Under the pieces are notes generated by a model, which saw only the letters and a program-made list of their open reading frames with translations, ran no database searches and was not told the origin of the DNA. Positions 26,943 through 36,335 of a stretch of 64,000 nt of DNA are shown here, in pieces. The number at the start of each line of letters is the position of its first letter. Position 1 is the stretch's first letter. Location of the stretch: the NCBI RefSeq assembly GCF_027474845.2, contig NZ_CP107031.2:3487001-3551000 (forward strand), written 5' to 3'. The position numbers were made by a program, and so were the translations under genes. The DNA is from Maribacter aestuarii. Its GTDB lineage: Bacteria > Bacteroidota > Bacteroidia > Flavobacteriales > Flavobacteriaceae.

Positions 26943-27941
26943 TTACTTCTCTACCAAAGTACCATCAGGATATTTGGCAAATCTTCCTTTGCCTGCATCG
27001 TGTACATTATCCGGATAGGGCCAGGGCCAACCTCCAAATTGTGTAGTGCGATATTCTTCCATGGCCTTCTGTATCTCAGCATCGGTATTCATTACAAACG
27101 GTCCGTATTTGGCTACGGGCTCGTTTATAGGTTTACCTTGTAGTAATAAAAAATGAGCTGATTTTCCATTTGTTTGAATGCTAATGGTTTCAGTGGCATC
27201 CAATTCTATACCATAATTAGGTGTTATTTCTTGCCCATGTATGGTTATTTTATCTCCCTCATAAAAATATAAGGTTCTATTCAAGTCTGTGGAAGCCTTT
27301 GGTACGGTATAATCACTATTTGCGTTGATATGTATATTCCAAACAGCGACTTCATTTCCCGTATCTGCGGCCCAAGAATCCGGAGCAGCCGTTGGCGCTT
27401 TTGTATCCGAATAGTTCCCAGCAATTATCTTAATCGTTGCCGTATCGGTTTTAATGACAGGAATTTCCTCGTGCCATAACATCTTAAAATGTGGTTCCAC
27501 AAATTTCCCAGCTTTAGGAAGATTCAACCATATCTGAAAAAGCTCCAAGGTATTCTCTTTATCGGTATTCAAAAGTGGAAACATTTCTGAATGTTGTACA
27601 CCACGTCCCGCGGTCATCCATTGTACATCCCCTTCACCAAAACGTCCCGCAGCTCCTAGGGAATCGGAATGGTCGCAAAAACCTTTGTTTACGATGGTAA
27701 TGGTCTCAAATCCACGATGCGGGTGCGATGGAAACCCGGGTATGGAATGTCCATGGTACATGCGCCATCCATCTTTGACTACAAAATCGTTTCCTAAGTT
27801 TCTATCACTAAGATCTGCATCAGGTCCCAGCTCAGCATTGCCCTTTGGATAATGGTCTAAATGGTAAACACAAAATAAAAAGGGGTCCTGGGTTTGCCAA
27901 GGGAAACCTAGCTGAAATATTTTTTTAATGGGATTACTCAT
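26943..27941 (-). CDS. Pirin family protein
   Basis: 332 residues of the pirin family (bicupin). The N-terminal cupin has the metal-binding [12 protein letters not shown] block (first two ligands HPH) and later [17 protein letters not shown]-terminal cupin is also present. Pirins bind Fe(II) or act as quercetin-2,3-dioxygenases; the bacterial roles are varied. The Trp-rich end ([13 protein letters not shown]) is common in Bacteroidota members. It is followed 27 bp later by the broken VOC gene, and no regulator is adjacent. Confidence 0.92.
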   Translation of the reverse strand: MSNPIKKIFQLGFPWQTQDPFLFCVYHLDHYPKGNAELGPDADLSDRNLGNDFVVKDGWRMYHGHSIPGFPSHPHRGFETITIVNKGFCDHSDSLGAAGRFGEGDVQWMTAGRGVQHSEMFPLLNTDKENTLELFQIWLNLPKAGKFVEPHFKMLWHEEIPVIKTDTATIKIIAGNYSDTKAPTAAPDSWAADTGNEVAVWNIHINANSDYTVPKASTDLNRTLYFYEGDKITIHGQEITPNYGIELDATETISIQTNGKSAHFLLLQGKPINEPVAKYGPFVMNTDAEIQKAMEEYRTTQFGGWPWPYPDNVHDAGKGRFAKYPDGTLVEK

Positions 27942-27968
27942 AGGGTGTATGGAGAGTATTATTTTGTT

Positions 27969-28411
27969 TTAATGAACCGCCGTGTTTATTTCGATCCAAT
28001 TATTTTCTGGGTCTTGGACATAAATCTGGCGAACACCGTCCGCCCTTAGAGTGACGCTGTTCTTTTCTCCTGGCCAATCGGAGAATGGCACTTTTTTTCT
28101 CTTAGAAATTTAATTAATCTATCCAAATCTTGCGTCGCAAGGCATAGGTGTACACTTTTACTATGTTTCATAGCTACGCTATCCTTACCAATAAGATGCA
28201 GTTGTGAATTTCCATTTATTTTAAACCACCTAAATCCGCTTGTTGCGGAGGGATGTGGAATTTCCTCCAACTTTAAAATATCCTTATAGAAGGCTCCGGT
28301 CTTTTCCAAATCCTTCACAATAAAGGAATAATGATCATATTTAAAGTCAAAGGATTGTGCAAAAATCCCACAACTTATAAATAGGGTTAAGAAGATTATA
28401 CTATTTTTCAT
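27969..28411 (-). pseudogene. Exported VOC/glyoxalase-fold protein, frameshifted
   Basis: The combined reading is about 147 residues: a signal peptide (about 1-18, ending GIFAQ), then a vicinal-oxygen-chelate (glyoxalase/dioxygenase) fold with KYDHYSFIVKDLEKTGAFY. The original frame goes wrong after LREKK and ends at 28046. One base later the reading continues VPFSDWPGEKNSVTLRADG and ends with QDPENNWIEI, the classic last strand with its metal-ligand glutamate, stopping at 27969. The shift is at a run of seven A (complement of 28092-28098) where eight would restore the frame. The gene is either mutated or miscalled. Confidence 0.85.
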
Positions 28412-28454
28412 GCGATAGATTTAGATGAGCACCTCCCTTATGGTGGCTCATTTA

Positions 28455-28625
28455 TTATTTTTCTTCTAACAGCGCTATTCGCTTTTGAATTTTATCCGCT
28501 TCTTCATACTTTCCATCACTTGCAGAACGGTTGGTTTTGGACAGGTCAAATGCCTCCTTCATGAGTTTTTTATACTCATCCTCTAATTTTTCTTTTTCTG
28601 ATTTCTTCTTGAATAATCCAAACAT
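28455..28625 (-). CDS. Small Lacal_2735-type protein
   Basis: A 56-residue protein beginning MFGLFKKKSEKEKLEDEYKK and ending KRIALLEEK. It is highly charged and almost wholly helical, with a conserved SKTNRSASDGKYEEA centre. It fits the short Lacal_2735 family of flavobacteria, whose function is unknown. There is no signal or membrane segment. It follows the M20 amidohydrolase by 20 bp on the same strand, so it may be cotranscribed. Complete start and stop codons are visible. Confidence 0.85.
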   Translation of the reverse strand: MFGLFKKKSEKEKLEDEYKKLMKEAFDLSKTNRSASDGKYEEADKIQKRIALLEEK

Positions 28626-28645
28626 AGCAGTTTTTTTAAATTTTT

Positions 28646-30073
28646 TTAGTTTCCATTAATAGGGGCAGGCCCATCAATCATGGGCTCGTAGACTTCATCC
28701 CCTTTTCTCATTTTGTACTCTTCTTTGACCTTGTCTACTAGTTTAGGGTTCTTGAAAAGGTCTAACATGGTCATCCCCATTGCTTTAGAAGCATAGACCA
28801 TTCCCTTATGTCCAATGGACATTCCACCACAGGCCACCACGGCCCAAGAATGCCAAGGCGTATCTTTTGGGGCAACGGTAACGCCCAAGTTTATATTGGG
28901 AACGTTCCAACTTACATCACCAACATCCGTAGATCCTCCACCGGGATTTTCTTCGGTCTCCTTTAATGGATAGATTTTACTGTCCATACCCACTTCCGGT
29001 TTTCCAGTAGCTTTTTGTATAGCCTTGCCAAATGCGGTTTCCTCTTCGGTATAACTAATAGGCCCTAACAACTCTAGGTTCTCCTGCATAATTTCGCCAC
29101 CCGATCGGTTGACCAATGTTTCATAAATACCGGAGACCAAGGAGATTTTATAATCCACATCGGCCATAATCGCCGCTCCCTCTGCCATTGCTTTTACACG
29201 TTCGTAAGTGGGGAGCATAATTTTGCGCTTGGGGTCGCGGACTCGTACCCATAGTTTCGAATAGTCGGGCACTACATTCACCACTTGGCCACCATCCTGT
29301 ATGTGGTAATGGATTCTTGAAGAAGGTAAAATGTGTTCTCTATAGTAATTAATCCCCGTTGTGTAAAGTTCCAAAGCATCGGAGGCACTCTTTCCATTCC
29401 ACGGATCAGCAGAGGCATGAGCCGTTTGACCGTGAAACTCAACAATAAAATCGATAAGTGATAACCCGCTCTGGACATCCGCTTCAATACCCGCGGAAGG
29501 ATGCCAGCTTATATTCACATCGACATCATCCCATAGTCCCGCTTTGACCATCCAAACCTTGGCAAAAAATTTTTCCTCGGCCGGTGTCCCTAAAAATTTT
29601 ACAGTTCCTTTAATCTTGCCAGCTTGCATGAGCTCTTTGATTGCGATGGCGGCTCCAAGGCTAGCGGTGCCGAACATATTGTGACCACATCCATGGCCCG
29701 CTGCTCCTTCTTCATAGGGTTCTTTAACTGGGGAGGCTTTTTGGGAAATTCCTGGGAGGGCATCAAATTCTCCTAAAATACTAATCACAGGTTTACCGGA
29801 ACCATAAGTTGCAGTAAAGGCAGTTGGAATATCCGCTACGCCACGGGTGACTTTAAGCCCATTCTTTTCGGCATAATCCGCAAGAATTTTGGAAGAACCA
29901 ATTTCGTTAAAAGCGGTTTCCGCCAGGGCCCAAATGGAGTCACTTATTTTTATAAGTTGCTCTTTGTGTGATTCTACAGATGCAATAATTGCTTTTTTGT
30001 CACTATCCATTTTCTGTCCGGTAGCAATGATAGAAGTTAATATGAGCAGGTTAAAAAGTAATTTTTTCTTCAT
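28646..30073 (-). CDS. Exported M20 amidohydrolase, AbgB-like
   Basis: 475 residues with a signal peptide (about 1-19, SIIATGQK). It is a member of the M20D amidohydrolase group resembling p-aminobenzoyl-glutamate hydrolase subunit B. Metal ligands are visible in GEFDALPGIS, in HGCGHNMFG, and in the dimerisation region GQTAHASADPWNG. The C-terminal histidine is in DTPWHSWAVV. It would cleave an acyl-amino acid or a related amide in the periplasm. The exact substrate is not inferable. It is followed 20 bp downstream by the Lacal_2735-type gene. Confidence 0.85.
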   Translation of the reverse strand: MKKKLLFNLLILTSIIATGQKMDSDKKAIIASVESHKEQLIKISDSIWALAETAFNEIGSSKILADYAEKNGLKVTRGVADIPTAFTATYGSGKPVISILGEFDALPGISQKASPVKEPYEEGAAGHGCGHNMFGTASLGAAIAIKELMQAGKIKGTVKFLGTPAEEKFFAKVWMVKAGLWDDVDVNISWHPSAGIEADVQSGLSLIDFIVEFHGQTAHASADPWNGKSASDALELYTTGINYYREHILPSSRIHYHIQDGGQVVNVVPDYSKLWVRVRDPKRKIMLPTYERVKAMAEGAAIMADVDYKISLVSGIYETLVNRSGGEIMQENLELLGPISYTEEETAFGKAIQKATGKPEVGMDSKIYPLKETEENPGGGSTDVGDVSWNVPNINLGVTVAPKDTPWHSWAVVACGGMSIGHKGMVYASKAMGMTMLDLFKNPKLVDKVKEEYKMRKGDEVYEPMIDGPAPINGN

Positions 30074-30326
30074 TTTATTCTGGTGTTGGTTCGTTTTAAT
30101 TTTTTTAAAGCCATGGGGATTCCCGATGAAACCAGGCTTCGTAAATATAGCATTTTAAAAGCGTCAATAAAAGAATCAATTGTGATGGATTAAACCCTAT
30201 AGCTTGCCTATCAAAGCAGTTTATAGACGCATAATATGATTTTAAAAAGCAATAAAATATGCTATTTATCGTTAGCTATCAGATGTTTAACTATAGAAAT
30301 TTATCCATCTTAACAACCGAATAACC

Positions 30327-31391
30327 ATGAAGACCAACATTTATATTTTCGCATTTTGCACGCTGGGATTATTTCTAAGTTCCTGTGCTGCAACAAACAA
30401 TTTAACCATGAGCGTTACGGAACCTGCCGATATTTATTTGGCATCTGACGTAACCAAAATTGGAATTATAAACAGGAGCGTACCCTCTGAAGGAAATAAA
30501 ACAGTGGATCAAATAGATAAAATCTTATCCTTAGAAGGGTTAAACTTGGATAAAGAAGGCGCAGAGGCAGCCGTAATAGGGCTCTCAGATGAACTCAGTC
30601 GAGACAATCGTTTTGAAGCCATCAGAATTATAGAAGAAGGTGATGCCCAAAAGAAAGGATTGGGCGTTTTCCCTGCTGCTTTACCTTGGTCCACGGTTGA
30701 GCAGATTTGCGAAGAAAATAACGTAGATGTACTTTTTTCTCTTGAGTTTTATGATACGGACACCAAAGCAGATTTACAGATTACCACGATAACGATACCT
30801 AATAGCTTTGGTATAAAAGCTAAGGTTCCCGGTCATAAAATTACATTGAATACGGTCATAAAAAATGGATGGCGTGTTTATGACCCATTAAATAAACAAT
30901 TGTTAGATCAGATAGCTACCAATGACTATGTGACCTCAATAGGGGAAGGCATAAATCCCATGAAAGCGGTGGAGGCCGTAATGGGAAGAAAAGAGGCGGT
31001 GAAGCAAGTGAGCAGTGCCAATGGAAATAGTTATGGACTGAAAATAAAACCATTAAGAAGACGTGTTACCAGAGAGTATTTCGTACGAGGCACGGACAAC
31101 TTTGTGGTAGGTAAACGCAGAGCTCAAGCTGGGAATTGGCAAGGTGCGGCCGAACTATGGGAACAGGACCTAAATCATCCGGATGCCAAAATTGCCGGAC
31201 GTGCATGTTATAATATGGCGATCATCAATGAGATAAATGGAAACTTGGAAGAAGCCATTAATTTTGCTTCAAAATCATACTCGGATTATGGAACTCGAAA
31301 CGCCTTACGTTATATCAATATTCTTAGAAATAGGGTTATTGACAAACGGGTGTTAAACAGTCAATTATCCAAATTGGATTTCACCGAATAG
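30327..31391 (+). CDS. DUF6340-like lipoprotein with TPR-like end
   Basis: A 354-residue lipoprotein. The signal ends in the lipobox LSSC (C20), so it is anchored to a membrane. The N-terminal domain (about 25-240) resembles flavobacterial DUF6340 proteins, with IGIINRSVPSEGN and repeated short strand patterns. The C-terminal part (about 265-345) looks like TPR-like helices (RRAQAGNWQGAAELWEQDL, YNMAIINEINGNLEEAI). Function is unknown; an envelope scaffold is plausible. It faces the convergent photolyase gene 17 bp away. Confidence 0.72.
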   Translation: MKTNIYIFAFCTLGLFLSSCAATNNLTMSVTEPADIYLASDVTKIGIINRSVPSEGNKTVDQIDKILSLEGLNLDKEGAEAAVIGLSDELSRDNRFEAIRIIEEGDAQKKGLGVFPAALPWSTVEQICEENNVDVLFSLEFYDTDTKADLQITTITIPNSFGIKAKVPGHKITLNTVIKNGWRVYDPLNKQLLDQIATNDYVTSIGEGINPMKAVEAVMGRKEAVKQVSSANGNSYGLKIKPLRRRVTREYFVRGTDNFVVGKRRAQAGNWQGAAELWEQDLNHPDAKIAGRACYNMAIINEINGNLEEAINFASKSYSDYGTRNALRYINILRNRVIDKRVLNSQLSKLDFTE

Positions 31392-31408
31392 TTATATTAA
31401 AGGTCGTA

Positions 31409-32722
31409 TTATCCTACGGCCTCTTTGTAGACTTCTAAACAGCGTTCACGAGCTTCTTTGTGATCAACCATCTTTTCTGGATAAGAGGAATCCTGTAGCT
31501 CTGGAACCCACTTGTTGATATATTTTTTATCCTTATCAAATTTATCCACTTGGGTCATCGGGTTGAAAATACGGAAATATGGCGCAGCGTCAACACCGCT
31601 ACCAGCGGCCCATTGCCAGTTGCCAACGTTGGAACTCATTTCATAATCCAATAGTTTTTCGGCAAAATAAGCCTCTCCCCAACGCCAATCTATTAAAAGG
31701 TGCTTGCAAAGAAAACTAGCCACTAGCATACGCACACGATTGTGCATATAACCAGTTTGGTTTAGCTGTCGCATCCCTGCGTCTACCAGGGCATAACCTG
31801 TCTGGCCATTTTTCCATTTTTCGAATTCATCTTCATTATTCCGCCATTCAATACGGTCATATTTTGAGCGGAATGCTTCAGTTGTGGTATTGGGATAGTG
31901 CCAAAGTATTTGCATAAAAAACTCCCGCCATATAAGTTCGCTCCAAAAAACCTCGTTCTCCTCCGCAATAGCTTTTTTCATCATTTTTCGTACAGAAACG
32001 GTTCCAAAACGCAAATGAGGTCCCAACCTAGACGTACCGTCTTCAATAGCTGGATAATTCCTAGTATCCTCGTAATTTTTAATTAGAGTAGGGGTCACGG
32101 TATAATCTGGAACCTTTAAAGAAGATTTTTCGAACCCGATATCGCTTAATGATAAATTGGGCAACCTGGAGTGTTGTATAAGATTGTCCAAGGATTGACT
32201 CGTGTAATGTATTACTAAGTCATCATCCGCGTCAAAATGCGACTTCCATTTATTTTTATAAGGGGTGTAAACCACGTAAGGGTCGCCATCATCTTTTACA
32301 ACCTCCGACTTTTCAAAAATAACTTGGTCCTTAAAAGATTTAAAATCAACATCGTTTTCTTCTAGAAGCTTTGCTATTTCTTCGTCGCGTTCTTTGGCAT
32401 AGGGTTCATAATCCGTATTGGTGTAAACACAGTGAATTTGGTAATCTTCGATTAAATTTTTGAAAACTGATTTTGGTGTTCCATTAAACATGGCCAAGGA
32501 GCTGTCGTGATCTTCCTGTAGCTGACTCCGCATTTCCTGAAGGGTTTCAAAAATAAAGGTTACCCGGGCATCATCTTTTGGGAGTTTTTCAAGTATTTCT
32601 GTATCAAAAATAAAGATAGGTAAAACGGGATAGTCGCCCTTTAATGCAGAAAGAAAACCTACATTGTCATCCAACCTTAAATCTCTTCTGAACCAAAATA
32701 TTGAAATCTTGTCTTTCCCCAT
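31409..32722 (-). CDS. Deoxyribodipyrimidine photolyase (cryptochrome/photolyase family)
   Basis: 437 residues, the size of class I CPD photolyases. An N-terminal antenna Rossmann domain (FWFRRDLRLDDN) is followed by the FAD-binding helical domain with TSRLGPHLRFGTVS and WQWAAGSGVDAAPYFRIFNP. The conserved tryptophans for electron transfer (WREFFMQILWHYP, VDAGMRQL) are present. It repairs UV pyrimidine dimers with blue light. It is the third gene of a zero-gap operon with an SRPBCC gene and an SDR gene, a grouping seen in light-regulated clusters. An inverted-repeat operator lies at its head. Confidence 0.93.
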   Translation of the reverse strand: MGKDKISIFWFRRDLRLDDNVGFLSALKGDYPVLPIFIFDTEILEKLPKDDARVTFIFETLQEMRSQLQEDHDSSLAMFNGTPKSVFKNLIEDYQIHCVYTNTDYEPYAKERDEEIAKLLEENDVDFKSFKDQVIFEKSEVVKDDGDPYVVYTPYKNKWKSHFDADDDLVIHYTSQSLDNLIQHSRLPNLSLSDIGFEKSSLKVPDYTVTPTLIKNYEDTRNYPAIEDGTSRLGPHLRFGTVSVRKMMKKAIAEENEVFWSELIWREFFMQILWHYPNTTTEAFRSKYDRIEWRNNEDEFEKWKNGQTGYALVDAGMRQLNQTGYMHNRVRMLVASFLCKHLLIDWRWGEAYFAEKLLDYEMSSNVGNWQWAAGSGVDAAPYFRIFNPMTQVDKFDKDKKYINKWVPELQDSSYPEKMVDHKEARERCLEVYKEAVG

Positions 32723-33412
32723 TTAATTTACGTTTAACGTTGACAGCCCGCCATCTACCCCGATTATTTGACCTGTCATCCAAGAACTTTTATCGCTCAA
32801 TAAAAATACGGCAATATTGGCAATATCGCTTGTTTCTCCCACACGTTTCATAGGGTGTCTTTCGCCCATGGCCTCTCGCTTTTTATCATTGTTCAACAAT
32901 CGTTTTGCCAAAGGTGTATCTACCAGTGAAGGAGCAATAACATTCACTCTGGTTTTGGGAGCATATTCTGCCGCCATGGATTTGGCAAAACCTTCTATAG
33001 CTCCTTTTGCTGCCGCCACACTAGTATGGAATGGCATTCCGGTCCCTACTGCAACAGTACTGAAAAAAACCATACTGGAATCATCTGACATTCTACCAAT
33101 AATTTCTTTGACAACCTTTACCAGACAGAAGAAGTTTAATTGCATGTCCTCTGTAAAAGTATCCATGCTCATCATTTTAAAAGGCTTTAAATTAATGGAA
33201 CCCGGGCAATACACAAAACCATCAATTTGCTCCGGTAATTTGGATAAATCTAATTCATCCTTTGTCACATCAAAAGGTATATGTGTTATATTTCCATGAT
33301 CCAAAGAATCGTTACTTCTAGAAGCAACGTATATTTTATGGGATTCCTTTAATTGTTCAATTATAGTTAGGCCAATTCCGTGCGAGCCTCCTATGAGTAA
33401 AATATTTTTCAT
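32723..33412 (-). CDS. SDR family oxidoreductase
   Basis: 229 residues of a short-chain dehydrogenase/reductase. The NAD(P)-binding GGSHGIGLTIIEQL is at the N-terminus (about 7-20), then a catalytic serine in FFSTVAVGTGMP, and the active-site tyrosine position reads HTSVAAAKGAIEG. The usual YxxxK is changed (the tyrosine is absent, SVAAAKGA keeps the lysine), so classic catalysis is doubtful. Substrate is unknown. The gene stop is immediately before the photolyase start, and its own start is directly after the SRPBCC stop. Confidence 0.85.
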   Translation of the reverse strand: MKNILLIGGSHGIGLTIIEQLKESHKIYVASRSNDSLDHGNITHIPFDVTKDELDLSKLPEQIDGFVYCPGSINLKPFKMMSMDTFTEDMQLNFFCLVKVVKEIIGRMSDDSSMVFFSTVAVGTGMPFHTSVAAAKGAIEGFAKSMAAEYAPKTRVNVIAPSLVDTPLAKRLLNNDKKREAMGERHPMKRVGETSDIANIAVFLLSDKSSWMTGQIIGVDGGLSTLNVN

Positions 33413-33910
33413 TTATATAGATTTTAAAGTAAGTTCGTTTGGTATACCATCAATTTTACTAAACAGTTCAATTAATTTTGCTTCTCGGTAACCAAAAATT
33501 TCTAGTAGTTGTTTTTTCACTATTAGTGGGTGTGCCAATTGTCCAAGCCAACCAAAAGGAATTTTATAGTCGATTATATCTTCCATTTCCACCCCACCAT
33601 CAATTTCTTTTATAAAATGTTTATGATGCCAAAGGGCATAAGGTCCAAATCGCTGCTCATCCACAAAATATTCACCTTCGCTTATATGGGTGATTTCCGT
33701 TACCCATTTGGTAGAATAACCTGGAAAAGGTTTTACCTTATATTGTATGATTTGGCCTGCAAACATAGCTCTATCCGCCCCTGAAAGAATATTGAACCCC
33801 ATGTGGTCCGGAGTTATAGTCTTTAGATTAGCAGGGTTTGACAAAAAGTCCCAAGCCTTCTGTTTAGATATAGGCAAAGCTTGCTTAGAGTGGAGTTGGT
33901 ATAATTTCAT
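33413..33910 (-). CDS. SRPBCC family protein (ligand-binding fold)
   Basis: 165 residues with the START/SRPBCC helix-grip fold. The opening LYQLHSKQALPISKQKAWDFLSNP and the later YFVDEQRFGPYALWHHKHF are characteristic of the group found next to photolyases. It may bind a hydrophobic ligand; the function is unknown. It is the first gene of the operon, with predicted transcription starting about 10 nt upstream, so the mRNA is nearly leaderless. The stop codon directly abuts the SDR start. Confidence 0.85.
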   Translation of the reverse strand: MKLYQLHSKQALPISKQKAWDFLSNPANLKTITPDHMGFNILSGADRAMFAGQIIQYKVKPFPGYSTKWVTEITHISEGEYFVDEQRFGPYALWHHKHFIKEIDGGVEMEDIIDYKIPFGWLGQLAHPLIVKKQLLEIFGYREAKLIELFSKIDGIPNELTLKSI

Positions 33911-33924
33911 TAACCGATTTTAAA

Positions 33925-33932
33925 CAAATATA
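33925..33932 (-). promoter_or_regulatory. -7 box of the SRPBCC-SDR-photolyase operon
   Basis: TATATTTG on the minus strand (complement of 33925-33932), an exact TAnnTTTG match 15 bp before the ATG ending at 33910. No TTG is found at the usual -33 position; the inverted repeat at 33944-33971 covers that region instead, as expected for a MerR-type activated or otherwise operator-controlled promoter. Confidence 0.5.
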
Positions 33933-33943
33933 AATGCATTTAC

Positions 33944-33971
33944 GTTTAACTAAAAATATAAAGAGTTAAAC
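33944..33971. promoter_or_regulatory. Inverted-repeat operator at the photolyase operon
   Basis: Perfect 8-bp arms GTTTAACT (33944-33951) and AGTTAAAC (33964-33971) separated by 12 bp. The repeat lies directly upstream of the -7 box and occupies the -33 region, so a bound protein would control the promoter. MerR-type light sensors (CarH/LitR) commonly regulate this kind of cluster; which regulator binds here is inferred, and none is encoded in the window. Confidence 0.55.
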
Positions 33972-34199
33972 AAAAAATAAAATATAGATGATAGGGTCAA
34001 TTATTCGTTTTGTCAATCGTATCGGGTGTCCGTAAAAGTGATACTAGATATAAGAAAGCACGATGTTTGATTGAAGAGATTGGGTTAAAAAATCTTTCAA
34101 TTTAAATTACACTACGAATACAGTTTATTTAGGACTTCCTTAACAATTCTGACTAACCATTATATTTAGTTTTGTTAGAATTCAAAAATTAATATAACC

Positions 34200-35045
34200 A
34201 TGAATAAAGTAGTACTTTTTCTTTTAGCTATTGTAGCTTCTCTTTCTTTAGAGGCGCAAATCCAAACTCCGGCACCGAGTCCGGCTTCAAAATTGATGCA
34301 AACTGTTGGTTTGACAGAGGTTATGGTGGACTATTCACGTCCTTCCATGCGTGGCAGAACCGTTTTTGGTGATTTGGTTCCTTATGGTAAGTTATGGAGG
34401 ACCGGGGCAAATGCTTATACCAAAATAAGTTTTGATACCGATGTTACTATCGACGGTCAACCTGTTGAAGCAGGCATGTATTCCATTTTTACCAAACCTG
34501 GTGAAAAAAATTGGGAAGTATTCTTTTATACTGATACGGAGGGTGGCGGTACCCCAAGTGATTGGGACGAATCTAAGGTCGTAGCCAAAGCGACGGTGCC
34601 AGTATATGTTATGGAAATGCCGGTTGAAACCTTTACCATTACGATTGACGATGTTAAAAGTAACGGTGCCAATTTGGGAATCATATGGGAAAACGTATAT
34701 GTGGCAATTCCCTTTGAAGTACCAACCGATGCTACGGTCATGAAGAGCATTGATAGAGCCTTAGGGGGTCCTACAGCGGGAGATTATTACGCTGCTGCGG
34801 TTTATTATGCTAGCGAAGGAAAAGACATAAAGAAGGCTAAAGAGTGGATGGATAAAGCTATGCAAATGACCGAAAAACCGGCCTTTTGGCAGTTGAGACA
34901 ACAGTCTTTAATTCTCGCCAAGGCGGGAGATAAAAAGGCAGCTATTGAGGTTGCGAAGAAATCGCTGGCAGCCGCAAAAGAGGCAGGGAATGATGATTAT
35001 GTAAAGATGAATACCGATTCCTTAAAGGAGTGGGGTGCTATGTAA
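34200..35045 (+). CDS. DUF2911 domain protein, exported, with helical repeats
   Basis: 281 residues with a signal peptide (about 1-19, ending SLEAQ). The DUF2911 region (about 25-165) shows VDYSRPSMRGRTVFGDLVPYGKLWRTGANAYT, the defining block. The C-terminal part (190-281) forms TPR-like helical pairs (KEWMDKAMQMTEKPAFWQLR, KAAIEVAKKSLAAAKEAG). Function is unknown. It is monocistronic with a clear terminator after the stop. The family is common in Bacteroidota and usually periplasmic. Confidence 0.9.
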   Translation: MNKVVLFLLAIVASLSLEAQIQTPAPSPASKLMQTVGLTEVMVDYSRPSMRGRTVFGDLVPYGKLWRTGANAYTKISFDTDVTIDGQPVEAGMYSIFTKPGEKNWEVFFYTDTEGGGTPSDWDESKVVAKATVPVYVMEMPVETFTITIDDVKSNGANLGIIWENVYVAIPFEVPTDATVMKSIDRALGGPTAGDYYAAAVYYASEGKDIKKAKEWMDKAMQMTEKPAFWQLRQQSLILAKAGDKKAAIEVAKKSLAAAKEAGNDDYVKMNTDSLKEWGAM

Positions 35046-35070
35046 ACGTAATAACATATAAAAATTCAAA

Positions 35071-35106
35071 AATCCATAAACCTCAATTGGTTTGTGGATT
35101 TTTTTT
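35071..35106. terminator. Bidirectional terminator between DUF2911 and galK
   Basis: A 12-bp stem with one G-T pair, AATCCATAAACC (35071-35082) with GGTTTGTGGATT (35089-35100), a 6-nt loop, then a T-run. A-rich sequence on the other side would allow it to end galK transcripts too. Confidence 0.85.
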
Positions 35107-35137
35107 CAGTCTTACTAAATCTTGAATTGACTCTTAA

Positions 35138-36295
35138 TCATTCTAAAATATGGACTCCGTCACCAATTTGTAACTGATAGACTTCCGCCAGTATACCAGT
35201 TTCTTTTCTGTATTTGGACAGTATAATGTTTACGGATTCATCAACACTATCGGTATTAATTAGATTGATCGTGCAACCACCAAAGCCGCCACCCATCATC
35301 CTAGATCCATGGACGGCATCGATTTCCATGCCTATACGCACTAAACAATCTAACTCGGTTGTGGTTATTTCAAACTCTTTGGACATGGCCCAATGTCCTT
35401 CCAACAGTACTTTTCCCACCAATTCAGCTTCACCTTTGTTCAGTAACTCAATCATTTTTAAAACCCGCTCGTTCTCTTGAATTACATAATTTGCCCTAGT
35501 GAAGTCCAATTTCGCAACCTGATTCTTTACATCTTCTAAATCTTGGGGAGTAACTTCTCTTAAGGATGAAACGTTATCTTTTTTCTTTGAAACTTCCGTT
35601 GCGACCGTCTCACAAGAGGCCCTTCTTTTGTTGTATTCAGAATCAACCGCAAGATTATGCTTGATGTTGGAATTTATTAGTACCCAACTGTATCCCTTTA
35701 AATTTATAGGAACATATTTGTAGCTTAAATCTTTACAGTCCAAGAACAATGCATTCCCTTTTTTTCCGAACAGTACGGCGTATTGATCCATCAAGCCACA
35801 ATTGAGACCAATTTTATGTTCCGCCCCTTGTGCAATTAATGCAATTTCCTTTCTAGGTATTTCTTTTTCCAGGACGACCGAAAGGGCATAGATAAATCCG
35901 CAGCAAAGGGCAGCGGATGAAGATAGCCCTGAACCTATTGGAATATCCCCGCCGAATACACAATCAAAACCTTTTAGCGGATAATTTCTTTCTCTTAATA
36001 TTTCTAGTATAGCCTTAAAGTAATTTCCCCAAAAGGAATCAAAGGAATTATGCTGTCCCTCCAATTTAAAGGTTATTTTCTCCGGTGAAGTCAAAAAAGT
36101 TTCAATATTTATTTCGTCGGAGTTATTCAGATTAACAGCAAAGTAAATCGCTTTTTCTATGGATGCCGGTAATACAAAGCCTAAATTATAATCAGTGTGC
36201 TCACCGATTATATTTACTCTTCCCGGTGATTTAATGACCTTAAATGATTCGGAATAGTATTTACGGAAATAGGAAGCTATTTGAGATTTTATCAT
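35138..36295 (-). CDS. galK: Galactokinase
   Basis: 385 residues, normal for GalK of the GHMP kinase family. It phosphorylates alpha-D-galactose to galactose 1-phosphate (Leloir pathway). Signature residues are GRVNIIGEHTDYN (substrate site), the ATP loop GGDIPIGSGLSSSAAL, and the C-terminal MMGGGFGGCTI. It is 40 bp downstream of the SSS symporter gene, so it could belong to the same transcript. galT and galE are not in the window. The association with a symporter and a deacetylase hints at use of a galactose- or galactosamine-containing sugar, which is inference. Confidence 0.96.
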   Translation of the reverse strand: MIKSQIASYFRKYYSESFKVIKSPGRVNIIGEHTDYNLGFVLPASIEKAIYFAVNLNNSDEINIETFLTSPEKITFKLEGQHNSFDSFWGNYFKAILEILRERNYPLKGFDCVFGGDIPIGSGLSSSAALCCGFIYALSVVLEKEIPRKEIALIAQGAEHKIGLNCGLMDQYAVLFGKKGNALFLDCKDLSYKYVPINLKGYSWVLINSNIKHNLAVDSEYNKRRASCETVATEVSKKKDNVSSLREVTPQDLEDVKNQVAKLDFTRANYVIQENERVLKMIELLNKGEAELVGKVLLEGHWAMSKEFEITTTELDCLVRIGMEIDAVHGSRMMGGGFGGCTINLINTDSVDESVNIILSKYRKETGILAEVYQLQIGDGVHILE

Positions 36296-36335
36296 TGGTA
36301 ATCACAGGTGCTAAAAATTTCTTTCACAAAGTGGT

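Noticed and set aside
28423..28452. Imperfect hairpin between the VOC gene and the small gene as a terminator
   Set aside because: It has a bulge and no T-run on the relevant strand.
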